DNA of 64,000 nt from assembly GCF_900460345.1 (NCBI RefSeq), contig NZ_UHHW01000002.1:1488001-1552000 (forward strand). The letters are read 5' to 3'. Below the pieces are notes generated by a model. It ran no database searches. It saw nothing but the letters and a program-made list of their open reading frames with translations, and was not told the DNA's origin. Position 1 is the stretch's first letter; the number at the start of each line of letters is the position of its first letter. Made by a program: the position numbers and the translations under genes. Below are positions 35,651-44,662 of the stretch, piece by piece. Source of the stretch: Trueperella pyogenes. GTDB lineage: Bacteria; Actinomycetota; Actinomycetes; Actinomycetales; Actinomycetaceae.

Positions 35651-36751
35651 CTAACGCTCGACTGCAGGCAGCGCGGAGCACGGCGTCAACGATTCAGTGT
35701 GCCCCGCGCCAATCGCCTTAGTCGCCGCAATGGCCTCATCGATCGTGCGCACAGCCCACACGTTCAAACCCTCCGGTTCATATCCGATCGTCTCCGGGCA
35801 ATTGGACGCTGGGGCCAAGAAATCAGTGGCCCCGGCGTCACGAGCCCCGGCCATCTTATGGCGTATCCCACCGATCGGCTCTACATCCCCATCCCACGCT
35901 ATCGCTCCCGTTCCCGCGATGGTCTTATGGCCGCCCAGCGAGCCGGGTGTGACGGCGTCGTAAATTGCAAGCGTGAACATCAATCCCGCAGACGGGCCGC
36001 CGATCCCCTCCACCACATAGCTGACGTCGGCAGGCAGTTTCACGTCCGTAACCTCCACAAACACCCCCAGTGCGGAGCCAGGATGAAGCCAACCGGTCAC
36101 GTCCGGGTCGTAGCCGCGCGTGGTGGCCGTCAAGGTCTGCTCTCTCCCATCGCGCTCAACGGTCACTTTGACCTCGCTTCCGGGAGCCGCATTGTCTAAA
36201 ACCTGCGACAAGGTTCGGAAGGTAGTGACCTTTGCTCCGCGATCACGGGTCTCAATGGCTTTGAGGATATCGCCCTCTTCAAAGACCCCCTCCGCAGGCG
36301 AACCTGCGGGCACGCCAGCGACACGCAAAGTCATCGACACGTCCAACCCCGCTTGTTCCAAAGCCACCGCAGCGGCCGCGTCCTGAGAGGTGTTCATGAG
36401 CGCCACGTTGCGTTCGTGAACCTCCTTGGCCGAAACGTCGCTTGGGTAGAGCGCCCGCACTGGAACAACCTCGTCGCTACTCAGCAGTGCTTTGGCCACA
36501 ACCACCGCCGGAATGCCGCTTTCGGAATTGCCAAGCGACGTCACGGTCGTCATGAGGAAGTGCGTATCAGAATCGTGAGTGGGAATGCCGGTGACATCTA
36601 CGACCTCCTTACCGTCCATAGTGGAGGTGACGTCGAGCACTGGGCCAGGCTGTTGCACGAGGTAAGATGTGGGTAGCGCTGCCCCCGCCGCCATGAGCAC
36701 GGCAAAGACACTACCTGCGATGACTTTCCGGGACGGACGATTAATGTTCAT
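35651..36751 (-). CDS. PDZ-domain Lon-like serine protease (S16)
   Basis: A 366-aa membrane-anchored protease. An N-terminal signal anchor (residues 8-30) is followed by a PDZ domain (about 120-220) and a Lon-like S16 catalytic domain (about 235-345). Catalytic Ser lies in GGPSAGLMFTLAIYD and Lys in GGIRHKMAGA, the Ser-Lys dyad spacing of the family. It lacks the Lon ATPase, like Bacillus YlbL. GAGG lies 5 nt before the ATG at 36751, excluding a longer upstream frame. It is divergent from the DUF2342 gene, as in mycobacteria (Rv3194c/Rv3195). Confidence 0.9.
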   Translation of the reverse strand: MNINRPSRKVIAGSVFAVLMAAGAALPTSYLVQQPGPVLDVTSTMDGKEVVDVTGIPTHDSDTHFLMTTVTSLGNSESGIPAVVVAKALLSSDEVVPVRALYPSDVSAKEVHERNVALMNTSQDAAAAVALEQAGLDVSMTLRVAGVPAGSPAEGVFEEGDILKAIETRDRGAKVTTFRTLSQVLDNAAPGSEVKVTVERDGREQTLTATTRGYDPDVTGWLHPGSALGVFVEVTDVKLPADVSYVVEGIGGPSAGLMFTLAIYDAVTPGSLGGHKTIAGTGAIAWDGDVEPIGGIRHKMAGARDAGATDFLAPASNCPETIGYEPEGLNVWAVRTIDEAIAATKAIGAGHTESLTPCSALPAVER

Positions 36752-36853
36752 GTGGACCTCTTTTCGCATTGCCTTTTCGCCTCCGGCGCACGCGCAGCAA
36801 TTGTCCGAGCGGATACCGGCTACTACTCTTACTTGAGTATCCAAGGAGGAAAT

Positions 36854-38272
36854 ATGAGCAACAGTCCCGATCATAACGGCCAAGACCGCCCGGACGATAG
36901 TTGGCAAGATCGGCTGCGCGCCATCCTTGGCCCGGAGGCTGCCGAGCAGATTATTGAGCAGATGAAGCGGCAAGGCTATGACGCCGATGACGTCATGGCG
37001 CAGATGATGAACCCCGCCAACCTCGCTCTCGTCACCCATCAGATCCAACAGATGTTGGGCTCCTCCGGCGAAGGCCCCGTCAATTGGGAGCTTGCTGAAC
37101 GGGTGGCACGTGAGACGATCACGGCCAAGCACGTCGACCGGCTGACGGCGCAAAGTGCGGACGAGGCGCGCAATTCCCTTCGGACTGCGTCTCTCTGGCT
37201 CGATGCTGCTACCTCATTTGACCCCACTACCGGCCCGAATATGGCTCTTTCGCGCTTGGATCTGCTGGCGCACTCGCTGGCCACGTTCCGCAAGCTTCTT
37301 GAGCCGGTGGGGGCGAACGTCTCACGCGCTTTTGTGGATACTTTCGCTGCGCAGGCCGAACACCTGCCTTCCCAGATGGCCGGTTTGCTCGGCGATCCTA
37401 CGGCCTTTATTGGCAAGATGATTAGCTCGGTTCTTGGCGTCCAATACGGCGGCGCGCTCGCCGAGCTGGCGGTGGAGAGCTTCGGATCAGCGGATACCGG
37501 AGTACCGCTTATGGAAGGTTCCTCCGCCGTGCTCGCCCCTTCCAACATCTCTGCATTGTCTAAGGATCTCGAGATCCCGGATACGGAAGTCCTCTTGTAC
37601 GTAGCCGTCCGTGAGGCCGCTGCCGCCCGGCTTTACACGCGTGTGCCGTGGCTGCGTCCCCGCGTGATTGACACAATCGCGCAGATCGCCTCCGGCTTCG
37701 AGATTGATATGGAGTCAATTGAGGAGCAGGCGCGCGGCATTACCGGCGGGATGTCCTTTGACCCGACGTCGATGCCCGAGATCGACATGACGAAGATCTT
37801 CGTCCTCGAGCTCTCCGACGAGCAAGAGGATTCGGTGGCTCGCCTCCAACTCCTCTTGTCATTGATCGAGGGCTGGGTGAGCGAGGTCACTGCCCGCGCC
37901 GTCGCTCCGCATCTGCCCAACGCGGTGGCTTTGCGTGAGCTGTTTGCGCGCCGCTACGCTACCGATAACCCGGCTAAGCACGTGTGGGAGGCGCAGCTCG
38001 GCATCGAGCTTGCGCCCCGCCTGCAGCGCGAGGCCGCCATGTTCTGGAGGCTGGCTGAGCAGCGCAAGGGCATCGAGGCACGCGACGCAATGTGGGCCCA
38101 TCCGGATCTTCTTCCCGACGCCGAGGATCTGACTAACCCCGAAGCTTTCTTCGGCTCTACCGTAGAAAATGTGGAGGCCGAGCTAGATTCTTTCCTCGAG
38201 AACCTTTTCAACGACGCCGACCAGGGCCAAGCCCCACACGAGCCTGGCTTTGGGGGAGATCGGCTCGATTAA
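36854..38272 (+). CDS. DUF2342 family protein (putative zinc metalloprotease-like)
   Basis: A 472-aa cytoplasmic protein of the DUF2342/COG5282 family, often annotated as a zinc-dependent metalloprotease or F420-associated protein without proof. Family segments seen are GPVNWELAERVARET, VAVREAAAARLYTRVPWLR and LLSLIEGWVSEVTARAV near residue 345. No HEXXH motif is present. The N-terminal 60 residues are hydrophilic, with GDPTAFIGKM-type segments later. AAGGAGGAAAT is an excellent ribosome binding site for the ATG at 36854. It is divergent from the PDZ protease. Function unknown. Confidence 0.82.
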   Translation: MSNSPDHNGQDRPDDSWQDRLRAILGPEAAEQIIEQMKRQGYDADDVMAQMMNPANLALVTHQIQQMLGSSGEGPVNWELAERVARETITAKHVDRLTAQSADEARNSLRTASLWLDAATSFDPTTGPNMALSRLDLLAHSLATFRKLLEPVGANVSRAFVDTFAAQAEHLPSQMAGLLGDPTAFIGKMISSVLGVQYGGALAELAVESFGSADTGVPLMEGSSAVLAPSNISALSKDLEIPDTEVLLYVAVREAAAARLYTRVPWLRPRVIDTIAQIASGFEIDMESIEEQARGITGGMSFDPTSMPEIDMTKIFVLELSDEQEDSVARLQLLLSLIEGWVSEVTARAVAPHLPNAVALRELFARRYATDNPAKHVWEAQLGIELAPRLQREAAMFWRLAEQRKGIEARDAMWAHPDLLPDAEDLTNPEAFFGSTVENVEAELDSFLENLFNDADQGQAPHEPGFGGDRLD

Positions 38273-38402
38273 TGCTGCGCGTCAGGCCGGCAGACGTTAA
38301 GCGGGTTGGTTGCCGGGTGGGTCAGAATAGGTGAAAATGTCTCTGCCTTCGGTACGGTTTCCACAGTGGTGAATTGGCCGGGCTGGCGCGCCTGTGATCG
38401 CC

Positions 38403-38408
38403 TAATCT
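38403..38408 (+). promoter_or_regulatory. Candidate -10 hexamer of a leaderless promoter for the ThiF-like gene
   Basis: TAATCT ends 6 nt before the ATG at 38415. There is no Shine-Dalgarno and no convincing -35. Confidence 0.35.
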
Positions 38409-38414
38409 GGCCCC

Positions 38415-39371
38415 ATGCAGTTGACGACAGGGGTATTTTGGTCCGAGCCGTGGCACGCCCAGATCGGGATCGATCCGCGCATCGGGATCAGTCTCGATGG
38501 GCTTAGCCACACCGAGTTGGCTTTCATCGATACCCTGACGCGCCCGCAGGAAGATGTCGAGCTACAAGTTCGCGCTGAAGCGGCTGGCATCTCCCGGCGC
38601 CGATTAGTTCGGCTATTGGCCATGCTCGAGCGGGCAGGGGTCCTCGACCGTCAGCCATCTGGCGGAGTCGATCATATCCCCTGGCGGCGCATTCGCCGCG
38701 CGGTTCCAGACAGAGGCCAACGCCACGTGCACATCGCGCGCGCGGATTACCTGGGGGCGGGCATCGCGATTGCCCTCGCCCGCTGCGGGGTGGGCAAGAT
38801 TACCACCGAAGATCCCGGCGTGGTCAGCTTTAACGACCACCCTGCCATGACCGCAGCGGGTTTGGGGCACAGCCGTGCGCAGACTTTGAAAACCCTGTTG
38901 CGCAGGGAGTACCCGAAAATCCGCACGTCGGGTGTCGACTTTGCTGTTCGCCCACCCGACCTGGCAGTAGTCAGTGGCGTCTACGCGACGGATCCCGTCA
39001 CCGTGGGCATGTTGCTCTCTCAATCCATCCCCGTCTACCAGGCCTGGATTGAGGAGGTGGACGTCTATGCCGGGCCGCTGTCCATTCCCCACGAGACGGC
39101 GTGCGGCACTTGCCTGATGCTCCATCGCACAGATCTCGACCCTCATTGGCCAGTTCTTATACAGCAAGCGTGCGCAGCAGCCCCGCTAGTGCCAGAGATG
39201 ACCTCCGCGATGATGGCGATCTCGCTCGCGGTGCGAGACATCGTTGCCTGGCTGGACGGCTCGCCTGCCCCTGACATGTGGCGTGTCGGCCCCGCTCCCC
39301 TCGCCCCTGAGCCGCTCGTGCTCCCACCACACCCGAGATGTGGATGTACGGCGTTAGATACCGCGGCGTAG
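38415..39371 (+). CDS. ThiF/E1-like protein (TOMM cyclodehydratase-partner type)
   Basis: A 318-aa protein. The N-terminal 90 residues look like a winged-helix or leader-binding domain. An E1-like Rossmann region follows (VHIARADYLGAGIAIALARCGVGKI), in which the GxGGxG loop is degenerate, so ATP binding is doubtful. Two Cys pairs in CGTCLMLHRTDLDPHWP and near the end in RCGCTALD form a likely zinc site. This pattern is that of the ocin-ThiF-like partners of YcaO enzymes. No YcaO or precursor peptide is encoded nearby. An equivalent gene sits between DUF2342 and uvrD2 in mycobacteria (Rv3196 position), so a housekeeping role is more likely than a natural-product one. Confidence 0.7.
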   Translation: MQLTTGVFWSEPWHAQIGIDPRIGISLDGLSHTELAFIDTLTRPQEDVELQVRAEAAGISRRRLVRLLAMLERAGVLDRQPSGGVDHIPWRRIRRAVPDRGQRHVHIARADYLGAGIAIALARCGVGKITTEDPGVVSFNDHPAMTAAGLGHSRAQTLKTLLRREYPKIRTSGVDFAVRPPDLAVVSGVYATDPVTVGMLLSQSIPVYQAWIEEVDVYAGPLSIPHETACGTCLMLHRTDLDPHWPVLIQQACAAAPLVPEMTSAMMAISLAVRDIVAWLDGSPAPDMWRVGPAPLAPEPLVLPPHPRCGCTALDTAA

Positions 39372-39425
39372 GAAGGCGAGGCAAAACCGGTGGCGATGCC
39401 GGACCTGCGGCGAGTCCCGTGTGGT

Positions 39426-41432
39426 CTACCGGCCGAAGCCAATTGGCTTACCACCCACAATGGCGAGGATATCCAGGCCGTAGTCCGTGAGCTTGCGGGT
39501 ACCGATCCCGCGCACTCGCCCGAGTTCTGCCAGGTCGCGCGGTTTCTTGACTGCTATCTCGCGCAACGTCACATCGTGCAAGACGAGGTGGGCCGGCTTG
39601 CCCGTCTTTTGCGACATGGCCAGCCGCCACAAGCGCAGTTCCTCGAACAGCGCCACGTCGTTTGGGTTTTCCCGCGCCCAGTTTTCCTTTGCGTCTTTCG
39701 ATAGGCGCCGCGAGCGCGTGGAACGCGACTCGGGCTGCGGCCAGTGCTCTGCTAGAAAACGAGTGAGCTTACGGGTGGCTCTGCCTTGGTTGTTTTGCGC
39801 GTAGGAAATGTAGAGTTCCTCGCGAGCGCGCGTGATTCCCACGTATAGGAGGCGGCGTTCCTCAGCTACGGCTGCGGGGCTCGACGCATGGGAGATCGGC
39901 ATCAGGCCTTCGCTCATTCCTGCGAGGAAGACCACGTCCCATTCCAGGCCTTTCGCGGCGTGCAACGAGGAGAGGGTGACAGCGTTGGTGGCTGGCTCGT
40001 TGCCCAGTTCGGCGCGTTCTTCGAGCTCGTTGACGAACTGTGTGAGGCTGGCCGCGCGCTTGTCCCACATGTCCTGAGCGAGGGTGACAAGTGCGTGGAG
40101 AGATTCCCAGCGCTCCTTTGCTGCTCCTGCTTCGGGCGCGTTTGGCCGCCACCCCATGGCAAAAAGCGTGTCTTCCACGATCTGTGGCAGGTCTTTGTCC
40201 ACCGACCCGTGGGTAGCGGCGCGCAGGGCCACCATCGCATCTTTGACTTCACGACGCCGGAAGAAGCGCTCCGACCCCTTCATCTCGAAAGGGATGCCCG
40301 CCTGAGATAGTGCAGTTTCGAACTCCTGGGACTGGGCGTTCGTCCGGTACAGGATCGCTATATCCGATAAGTTCACGCCCTTTTCACGAAGCGAGATGAT
40401 CTGGCCGACGACGTTGGCCGCTTCATCGGCGTCGTCGGTATACATGGAGTAGGAGACAGGGCGCCCGGAGTTGAGCGCGGAAACGAGCTTGACGCTGGCC
40501 GTAGAGCGATCCGGTTCGATGACGCAGTTGGCCAGCTCCACGATCTGCGGGGTGGAACGGTAATCACGGTTGAGTTTGACCGTGCGCGCGTTCTTGAACT
40601 CTGTTGTGAAATTCTCCAGATAGCATGCGGAGGCGCCGGTGAAGCTGTAAATGGTTTGCGAGACGTCGCCTACGACGCACAGATCCCGCCTATCGCCCAA
40701 CCACAGTTGCAGGAGGCGGTGTTGCATCGGTGAGACGTCTTGATATTCGTCGACGACGAAGTGCTTGTACTGCTTGCGGATGGCCTGCGCGATATCAGGC
40801 CGATCGCGCATGATACCGATGAGGATGATGATGACGTCTTCAAAGTCAATAACCGCTCGTTCGGCCTTTACTTCCTCATAAGTGCGGATAAGCGCTGCCA
40901 TTTCGGCGTGCGAGTTGCCGGCTACTTCCGGGCGTGACTGCGCTGTGGCAGCCGCTTCGTACTCACTTGGCGCGATGAGCGAGACCTTCGACCACTCCAC
41001 CTCAGAGGCCATGTCCCGCACCGAGACCTTGTCCACATTCATCCCCAACCGGGCGGCCGCGCTGGCCACGAGGTTGACCTTCGACTCTTTGATTTCCGGC
41101 ACGCGCCCACCAATGGCATTCGGCCAAAAATAGCGAAGCTGACGCAACGCCGCCGAGTGGAAGGTGCGCGCCTGGACTGTGGGAACCCCGAGGTCGCGCA
41201 GCCGCGAGCGCATCTCGCTCGCCGCGCGATGCGTGAAGGTGACGGCGAGGATGTTTCCCGGCGCGTGCTGACCCGAATGTACAGCGTAGGCGATGCGGTA
41301 AGTGATGGCCCGCGTTTTGCCTGTGCCTGCGCCGGCGAGCACCGCCATCGGGCCTGCCACGTTCTGCGCTACTTCGCGCTGGCGCGGATCGAGATGTTCG
41401 AGTAGCACTGCAGCGTTAGTCACATCATTCAT
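39426..41432 (-). CDS. uvrD2: ATP-dependent DNA helicase UvrD2
   Basis: A 668-aa superfamily-1 helicase. Motif I is AGAGTGKTRAITYR, motif II VVDEYQDVSP, motif III GDVSQTIYSFTGA, motif IV NRDYRSTPQ, motif V HAAKGLEWDVVFL and motif VI EERRLLYVGITRARE. A C-terminal HRDC domain (about residues 590-665, VRGIGTRKLTDYG) distinguishes actinobacterial UvrD2 from UvrD1/PcrA. In mycobacteria UvrD2 is essential and may depend on the HRDC or Cys motif. Its start overlaps the nudC stop by 4 bp, so the two are cotranscribed, as in Rv3198c-Rv3199c. Confidence 0.92.
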   Translation of the reverse strand: MNDVTNAAVLLEHLDPRQREVAQNVAGPMAVLAGAGTGKTRAITYRIAYAVHSGQHAPGNILAVTFTHRAASEMRSRLRDLGVPTVQARTFHSAALRQLRYFWPNAIGGRVPEIKESKVNLVASAAARLGMNVDKVSVRDMASEVEWSKVSLIAPSEYEAAATAQSRPEVAGNSHAEMAALIRTYEEVKAERAVIDFEDVIIILIGIMRDRPDIAQAIRKQYKHFVVDEYQDVSPMQHRLLQLWLGDRRDLCVVGDVSQTIYSFTGASACYLENFTTEFKNARTVKLNRDYRSTPQIVELANCVIEPDRSTASVKLVSALNSGRPVSYSMYTDDADEAANVVGQIISLREKGVNLSDIAILYRTNAQSQEFETALSQAGIPFEMKGSERFFRRREVKDAMVALRAATHGSVDKDLPQIVEDTLFAMGWRPNAPEAGAAKERWESLHALVTLAQDMWDKRAASLTQFVNELEERAELGNEPATNAVTLSSLHAAKGLEWDVVFLAGMSEGLMPISHASSPAAVAEERRLLYVGITRAREELYISYAQNNQGRATRKLTRFLAEHWPQPESRSTRSRRLSKDAKENWARENPNDVALFEELRLWRLAMSQKTGKPAHLVLHDVTLREIAVKKPRDLAELGRVRGIGTRKLTDYGLDILAIVGGKPIGFGR

Positions 41433-42319
41433 GCCGTTTCCTCACATGTCTGGGCCAGCCAGTCCTCGATGAGTGCCCGAGCCAACGACGTCGGCCCAGG
41501 GATAACCTCCGGGTTCTCCTCTTGCATTCTTCGCACCTGCTCTCGGGTGAAAAAGGCCGCCTCTACGATCTCTAGCCCGTCGGGGACGACGCTCGGGTGC
41601 GGCTCAGCCGCCCACCCGTGGAAGCCCACCATGAGGGAGCGCGGAAAGGGCCACGGCTGGGAGGCGAAGTATTCTAGGCGTGCTACGCGGACTGCGCACT
41701 CTTCGAAGACCTCCCGGCGCACCGCATCTTCCAGCGTCTCCCCCGCCTCCACAAATCCAGCCAGCGCAGATAGTCTCCCCTTAGGCCAGGATCGATTTCT
41801 GCCTAAAAGCAGGCGGTCATCGGCGTCGTGGATCGCCATGATGACTGCGGGATCCGTCCGGGGAAAGACGCTGTGCCCGGCGGGGCACGTCATCTGCCAG
41901 CCAGCTGCCACGAGCGTAGCGGGCGCGCCACACGTGGGGCAAAACTCCGCGGCATGCCAGTTCACCAGGGCGATGGCTTCCAGCGCGAGCGTGGCCTCGG
42001 CGTCGTTCAACAGATGCCCCACTGAACGCAATGAGACGAAAGGGAGCTCTGCTAGGCGTTGTCCGCCGACGTCCGCCGCTAGGGTAGCGTCGAGCGCGAA
42101 ATATGGCACGCCGTCGACCAGCCCGAGGTAGGCAGGGCTAGCCCTGAACGCCGTCACCTCTCGACGCGTGAGAAAAACGAGCCGGCCGTCGAAAGGGACG
42201 GCGTCCCCACGGACTAGCAGGTAACGGCCGCGATCGTCGGCGAGAGCTGCGCGCGGATCCACGCGTGTGGCCGCATCCCGATCGGGGATCACGCGCGGCG
42301 CATTGAGTTTTCCATACAT
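41429..42319 (-). CDS. nudC: NAD(+)/NADH diphosphatase NudC
   Basis: A 296-aa Nudix hydrolase cleaving NAD(H) to NMN(H) and AMP and, in some bacteria, removing NAD caps from RNA. The zinc-ribbon Cys pair FCPTCGAP and a later Cys-Pro-x-Gly-His are present. The Nudix box begins GFVEAGETLEDAVRRE and ends VFEECAV, with Ala where Gly is usual. The NudC-specific SQPWPFPRS motif is intact. The ATG at 42319 is preceded by AGGGAGGG. An alternative ATG five codons upstream lacks a site. It is the first gene of the nudC-uvrD2 pair. Confidence 0.92.
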   Translation of the reverse strand: MYGKLNAPRVIPDRDAATRVDPRAALADDRGRYLLVRGDAVPFDGRLVFLTRREVTAFRASPAYLGLVDGVPYFALDATLAADVGGQRLAELPFVSLRSVGHLLNDAEATLALEAIALVNWHAAEFCPTCGAPATLVAAGWQMTCPAGHSVFPRTDPAVIMAIHDADDRLLLGRNRSWPKGRLSALAGFVEAGETLEDAVRREVFEECAVRVARLEYFASQPWPFPRSLMVGFHGWAAEPHPSVVPDGLEIVEAAFFTREQVRRMQEENPEVIPGPTSLARALIEDWLAQTCEETA

Positions 42320-42391
42320 CGTCCCTCCCTGCATTCACTCTACTGGTAACCTCCGACACGGGCTCACCCGATGCGTTACCCATTCATCACA

Positions 42392-42397
42392 TAACCT
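42392..42397 (+). promoter_or_regulatory. Candidate -10 hexamer of a leaderless promoter for glgX
   Basis: TAACCT ends 6 nt before the glgX ATG. There is no ribosome binding site. The -35 region is weak. Confidence 0.35.
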
Positions 42398-42403
42398 GCC
42401 ACA

Positions 42404-44617
42404 ATGGATGCCGTGACATCGCAGCATTCCACAAGGCCTGTTTCCCAATACACCGCGCGCGAGCCCGAGCCCAGTATTCCTATCTCCGGCCCGGTTCGCC
42501 TCGGTACTCATCTGAATTCGCGCGGCGTCGACGTCGCGGTGTTGGCCTCGCATGCTACCGCCGTCGAGGTGTGCTTCGTCGATACGAGTGCCTACCACAC
42601 CTCCGAGCGGCGCTTCCGACTACGCCGCTCGAACCACGGCATTTGGACTGGTCACGTCCCCGGCATCCGCGCCGGGCAGGCCTACGGATACCGCGTCCAC
42701 GGCCGCTGGGATCCGGCCCAGGGGCTGCGCCACAACCCGGCCAAGCTGCTCCTGGACCCCTACGCGAAAGCCATCGTACGCGCGCCAGAGTTGCATCCCG
42801 CGCTCTTCTCCCACGTTGTCGACGCCGACCTCAAACCTGGCGCCGACCTCAAACCCGACCAGCGCGATTCCGTTGACGTCACCGCGCTCGGCGTCGTCGT
42901 CGAGGATCAGCGCACCGAGATCAATCGCCCGAACACGTCATGGGATCAGACGGTCATCTACGAGGCACACGTCGTCGGTCTGACCAAGAACCTGCCTGGA
43001 ATCCCCCCGGAGCTGCGCGGCACCTACGCAGGTGCGGCGCACCCGGTGACGATTAACCACCTCAAAACACTCGGCGTGACCGCGATCGAGTTCCTCCCCA
43101 TCCACGCGAAGATGACCGAGCCCTTCCTCACTGCCCAGGGCAAAGAAAACTACTGGGGCTACAATACCCTCAACTTCTTCACCCCCGAGCCCTCCTACGC
43201 GATGGCCGCAAGCCAAAACGCTGGTCCGCAGGCGATCCTCGACGAGGTAAAAGGCATGGTCAAGCTCCTGCACGAGGCCGGGATTGAGGTGCTCCTCGAC
43301 GTCGTCTATAACCATACTTGCGAGGCGGGCTCGGATGGGCCCACGCTCTCCTGGCGCGGTTTGGACAACTCGATGTACTATCGCCACGATGCCCAACACC
43401 CAGGCCGACTCATCGACACCACGGGGTGCGGAAATTCGCTCGACTTTCGCCGCTTGCCAGTCATACAGCTCACCCTGGACTCGCTGCGCTACTGGGTGGA
43501 GAACATCGGCGTGGATGGCTTCCGCTTTGACCTCGCCGTCACCCTAGGGCGTGAAGGCGATTCCTTCAACTACATGCACCCGCTTTACGTGGCAATGGCA
43601 ACCGACCCCGTACTGTCCCAAGTCAAGCTCATCAACGAACCGTGGGACCTGGGACTCGGTGGCTGGCGCACCGGACAATTCCCTGCCCCCACAGCTGACT
43701 GGAACGACCGCTTCCGCGACACCCTGCGTTCGTTCTGGGTGACCGAACCCGCGGCCATTATCCACGGCGGTCAAGGCGGAGACCAACGCGACCTCGCCAC
43801 CCGCATCGCAGGATCAGCAGATCTGTTTGGCCACGGCCGAATTCCCGGCGGCCGCGGGGTCTATTCCTCAATCAACTTCATCACCGCCCACGACGGCTTC
43901 ACCATGCACGACCTGGTGGCCTACAACTACAAGCACAATGAGGCCAACGGCGAAAATAACCGCGACGGCACCGAGAACAACCGGTCCTGGAACCACGGCG
44001 TCGAGGGGCCTACCGCTAACGCGCGGATCCTTTCCGCTCGCCGCCAGACCATGCGCAACCTGTTCGCTTCCCTCATCTTCTCCGTCGGCACACCCATGAT
44101 CACCGCCGGTGATGAGATGATGAAGACCCAAGACGGCAATAACAATGCCTACAGCCAAAATGGCGAAGTTTCCTGGATCGACTGGGATCTCGACGAGGAT
44201 CAGCGCAACATGTTGGAGACCGTCTCTTACCTTCTGCGGCTGCGGCGCGATCATCGCACTTTCCGACCCACGAACTTCTACACGGGCGGCCACATCGACG
44301 GCGATACGATCCCAGACCTGTCGTGGCTCGACCACGATGGCCAGACCATGCCCGATTACAAGTGGTTCGATCCACATGTCCGCCTATTGCAGGCTCTTCG
44401 CTCCGGCTTTGGGCAGGATGCCGATGCGCTCGTCGTCGTCAACGGCCACCCCGACTCTCGCGTGATCGCGCTTCCGCAAGGCCGTGGCACGCCGTTCCAT
44501 CTCGAGTGGTGCTCGAGCTGGGAAACGCCGCGCTACACGACGACGACCTACACTCCGGGCGCCATCACACGGGTTCCCCCGCTGTCCTTTACCCTATTTT
44601 TTGCCAACCCGCGCTAG
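42404..44617 (+). CDS. glgX: Glycogen debranching enzyme GlgX
   Basis: A 737-aa isoamylase-type GH13 enzyme that hydrolyses alpha-1,6 branches of limit dextrins left by phosphorylase. The N-terminal CBM48 (about 25-130) includes VLASHATAVEVCF and VPGIRAGQAYGYRVHG. The catalytic barrel has EVLLDVVYNHT, nucleophile Asp in GFRFDLAVTLG, acid Glu in INEPWDLG, and FITAHDGFTMHD with the third carboxylate. Length matches GlgX (about 700 aa). ATG at 42404 lacks a Shine-Dalgarno; an in-frame GTG at 42413 is an alternative. It is near glgP, its functional partner, with trpS between. Confidence 0.94.
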   Translation: MDAVTSQHSTRPVSQYTAREPEPSIPISGPVRLGTHLNSRGVDVAVLASHATAVEVCFVDTSAYHTSERRFRLRRSNHGIWTGHVPGIRAGQAYGYRVHGRWDPAQGLRHNPAKLLLDPYAKAIVRAPELHPALFSHVVDADLKPGADLKPDQRDSVDVTALGVVVEDQRTEINRPNTSWDQTVIYEAHVVGLTKNLPGIPPELRGTYAGAAHPVTINHLKTLGVTAIEFLPIHAKMTEPFLTAQGKENYWGYNTLNFFTPEPSYAMAASQNAGPQAILDEVKGMVKLLHEAGIEVLLDVVYNHTCEAGSDGPTLSWRGLDNSMYYRHDAQHPGRLIDTTGCGNSLDFRRLPVIQLTLDSLRYWVENIGVDGFRFDLAVTLGREGDSFNYMHPLYVAMATDPVLSQVKLINEPWDLGLGGWRTGQFPAPTADWNDRFRDTLRSFWVTEPAAIIHGGQGGDQRDLATRIAGSADLFGHGRIPGGRGVYSSINFITAHDGFTMHDLVAYNYKHNEANGENNRDGTENNRSWNHGVEGPTANARILSARRQTMRNLFASLIFSVGTPMITAGDEMMKTQDGNNNAYSQNGEVSWIDWDLDEDQRNMLETVSYLLRLRRDHRTFRPTNFYTGGHIDGDTIPDLSWLDHDGQTMPDYKWFDPHVRLLQALRSGFGQDADALVVVNGHPDSRVIALPQGRGTPFHLEWCSSWETPRYTTTTYTPGAITRVPPLSFTLFFANPR

Positions 44618-44627
44618 AGCATCGGTT

Positions 44628-44656
44628 TTCACCGGCCACGCAAACCACCTTATGAT
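44628..44656 (+). promoter_or_regulatory. Leaderless promoter of trpS
   Basis: -35 TTCACC at 44628-44633, a 17-bp spacer, and -10 TATGAT at 44651-44656. The trpS ATG starts 6 nt later, so the transcript would start at or next to the initiation codon. No ribosome binding site is present. Confidence 0.6.
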
Positions 44657-44662
44657 GGTGCC

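Noticed and set aside
38415..39371. Thiazole/oxazole peptide biosynthesis cluster
   Set aside because: No YcaO, dehydrogenase, precursor peptide or exporter adjoins the ThiF-like gene.
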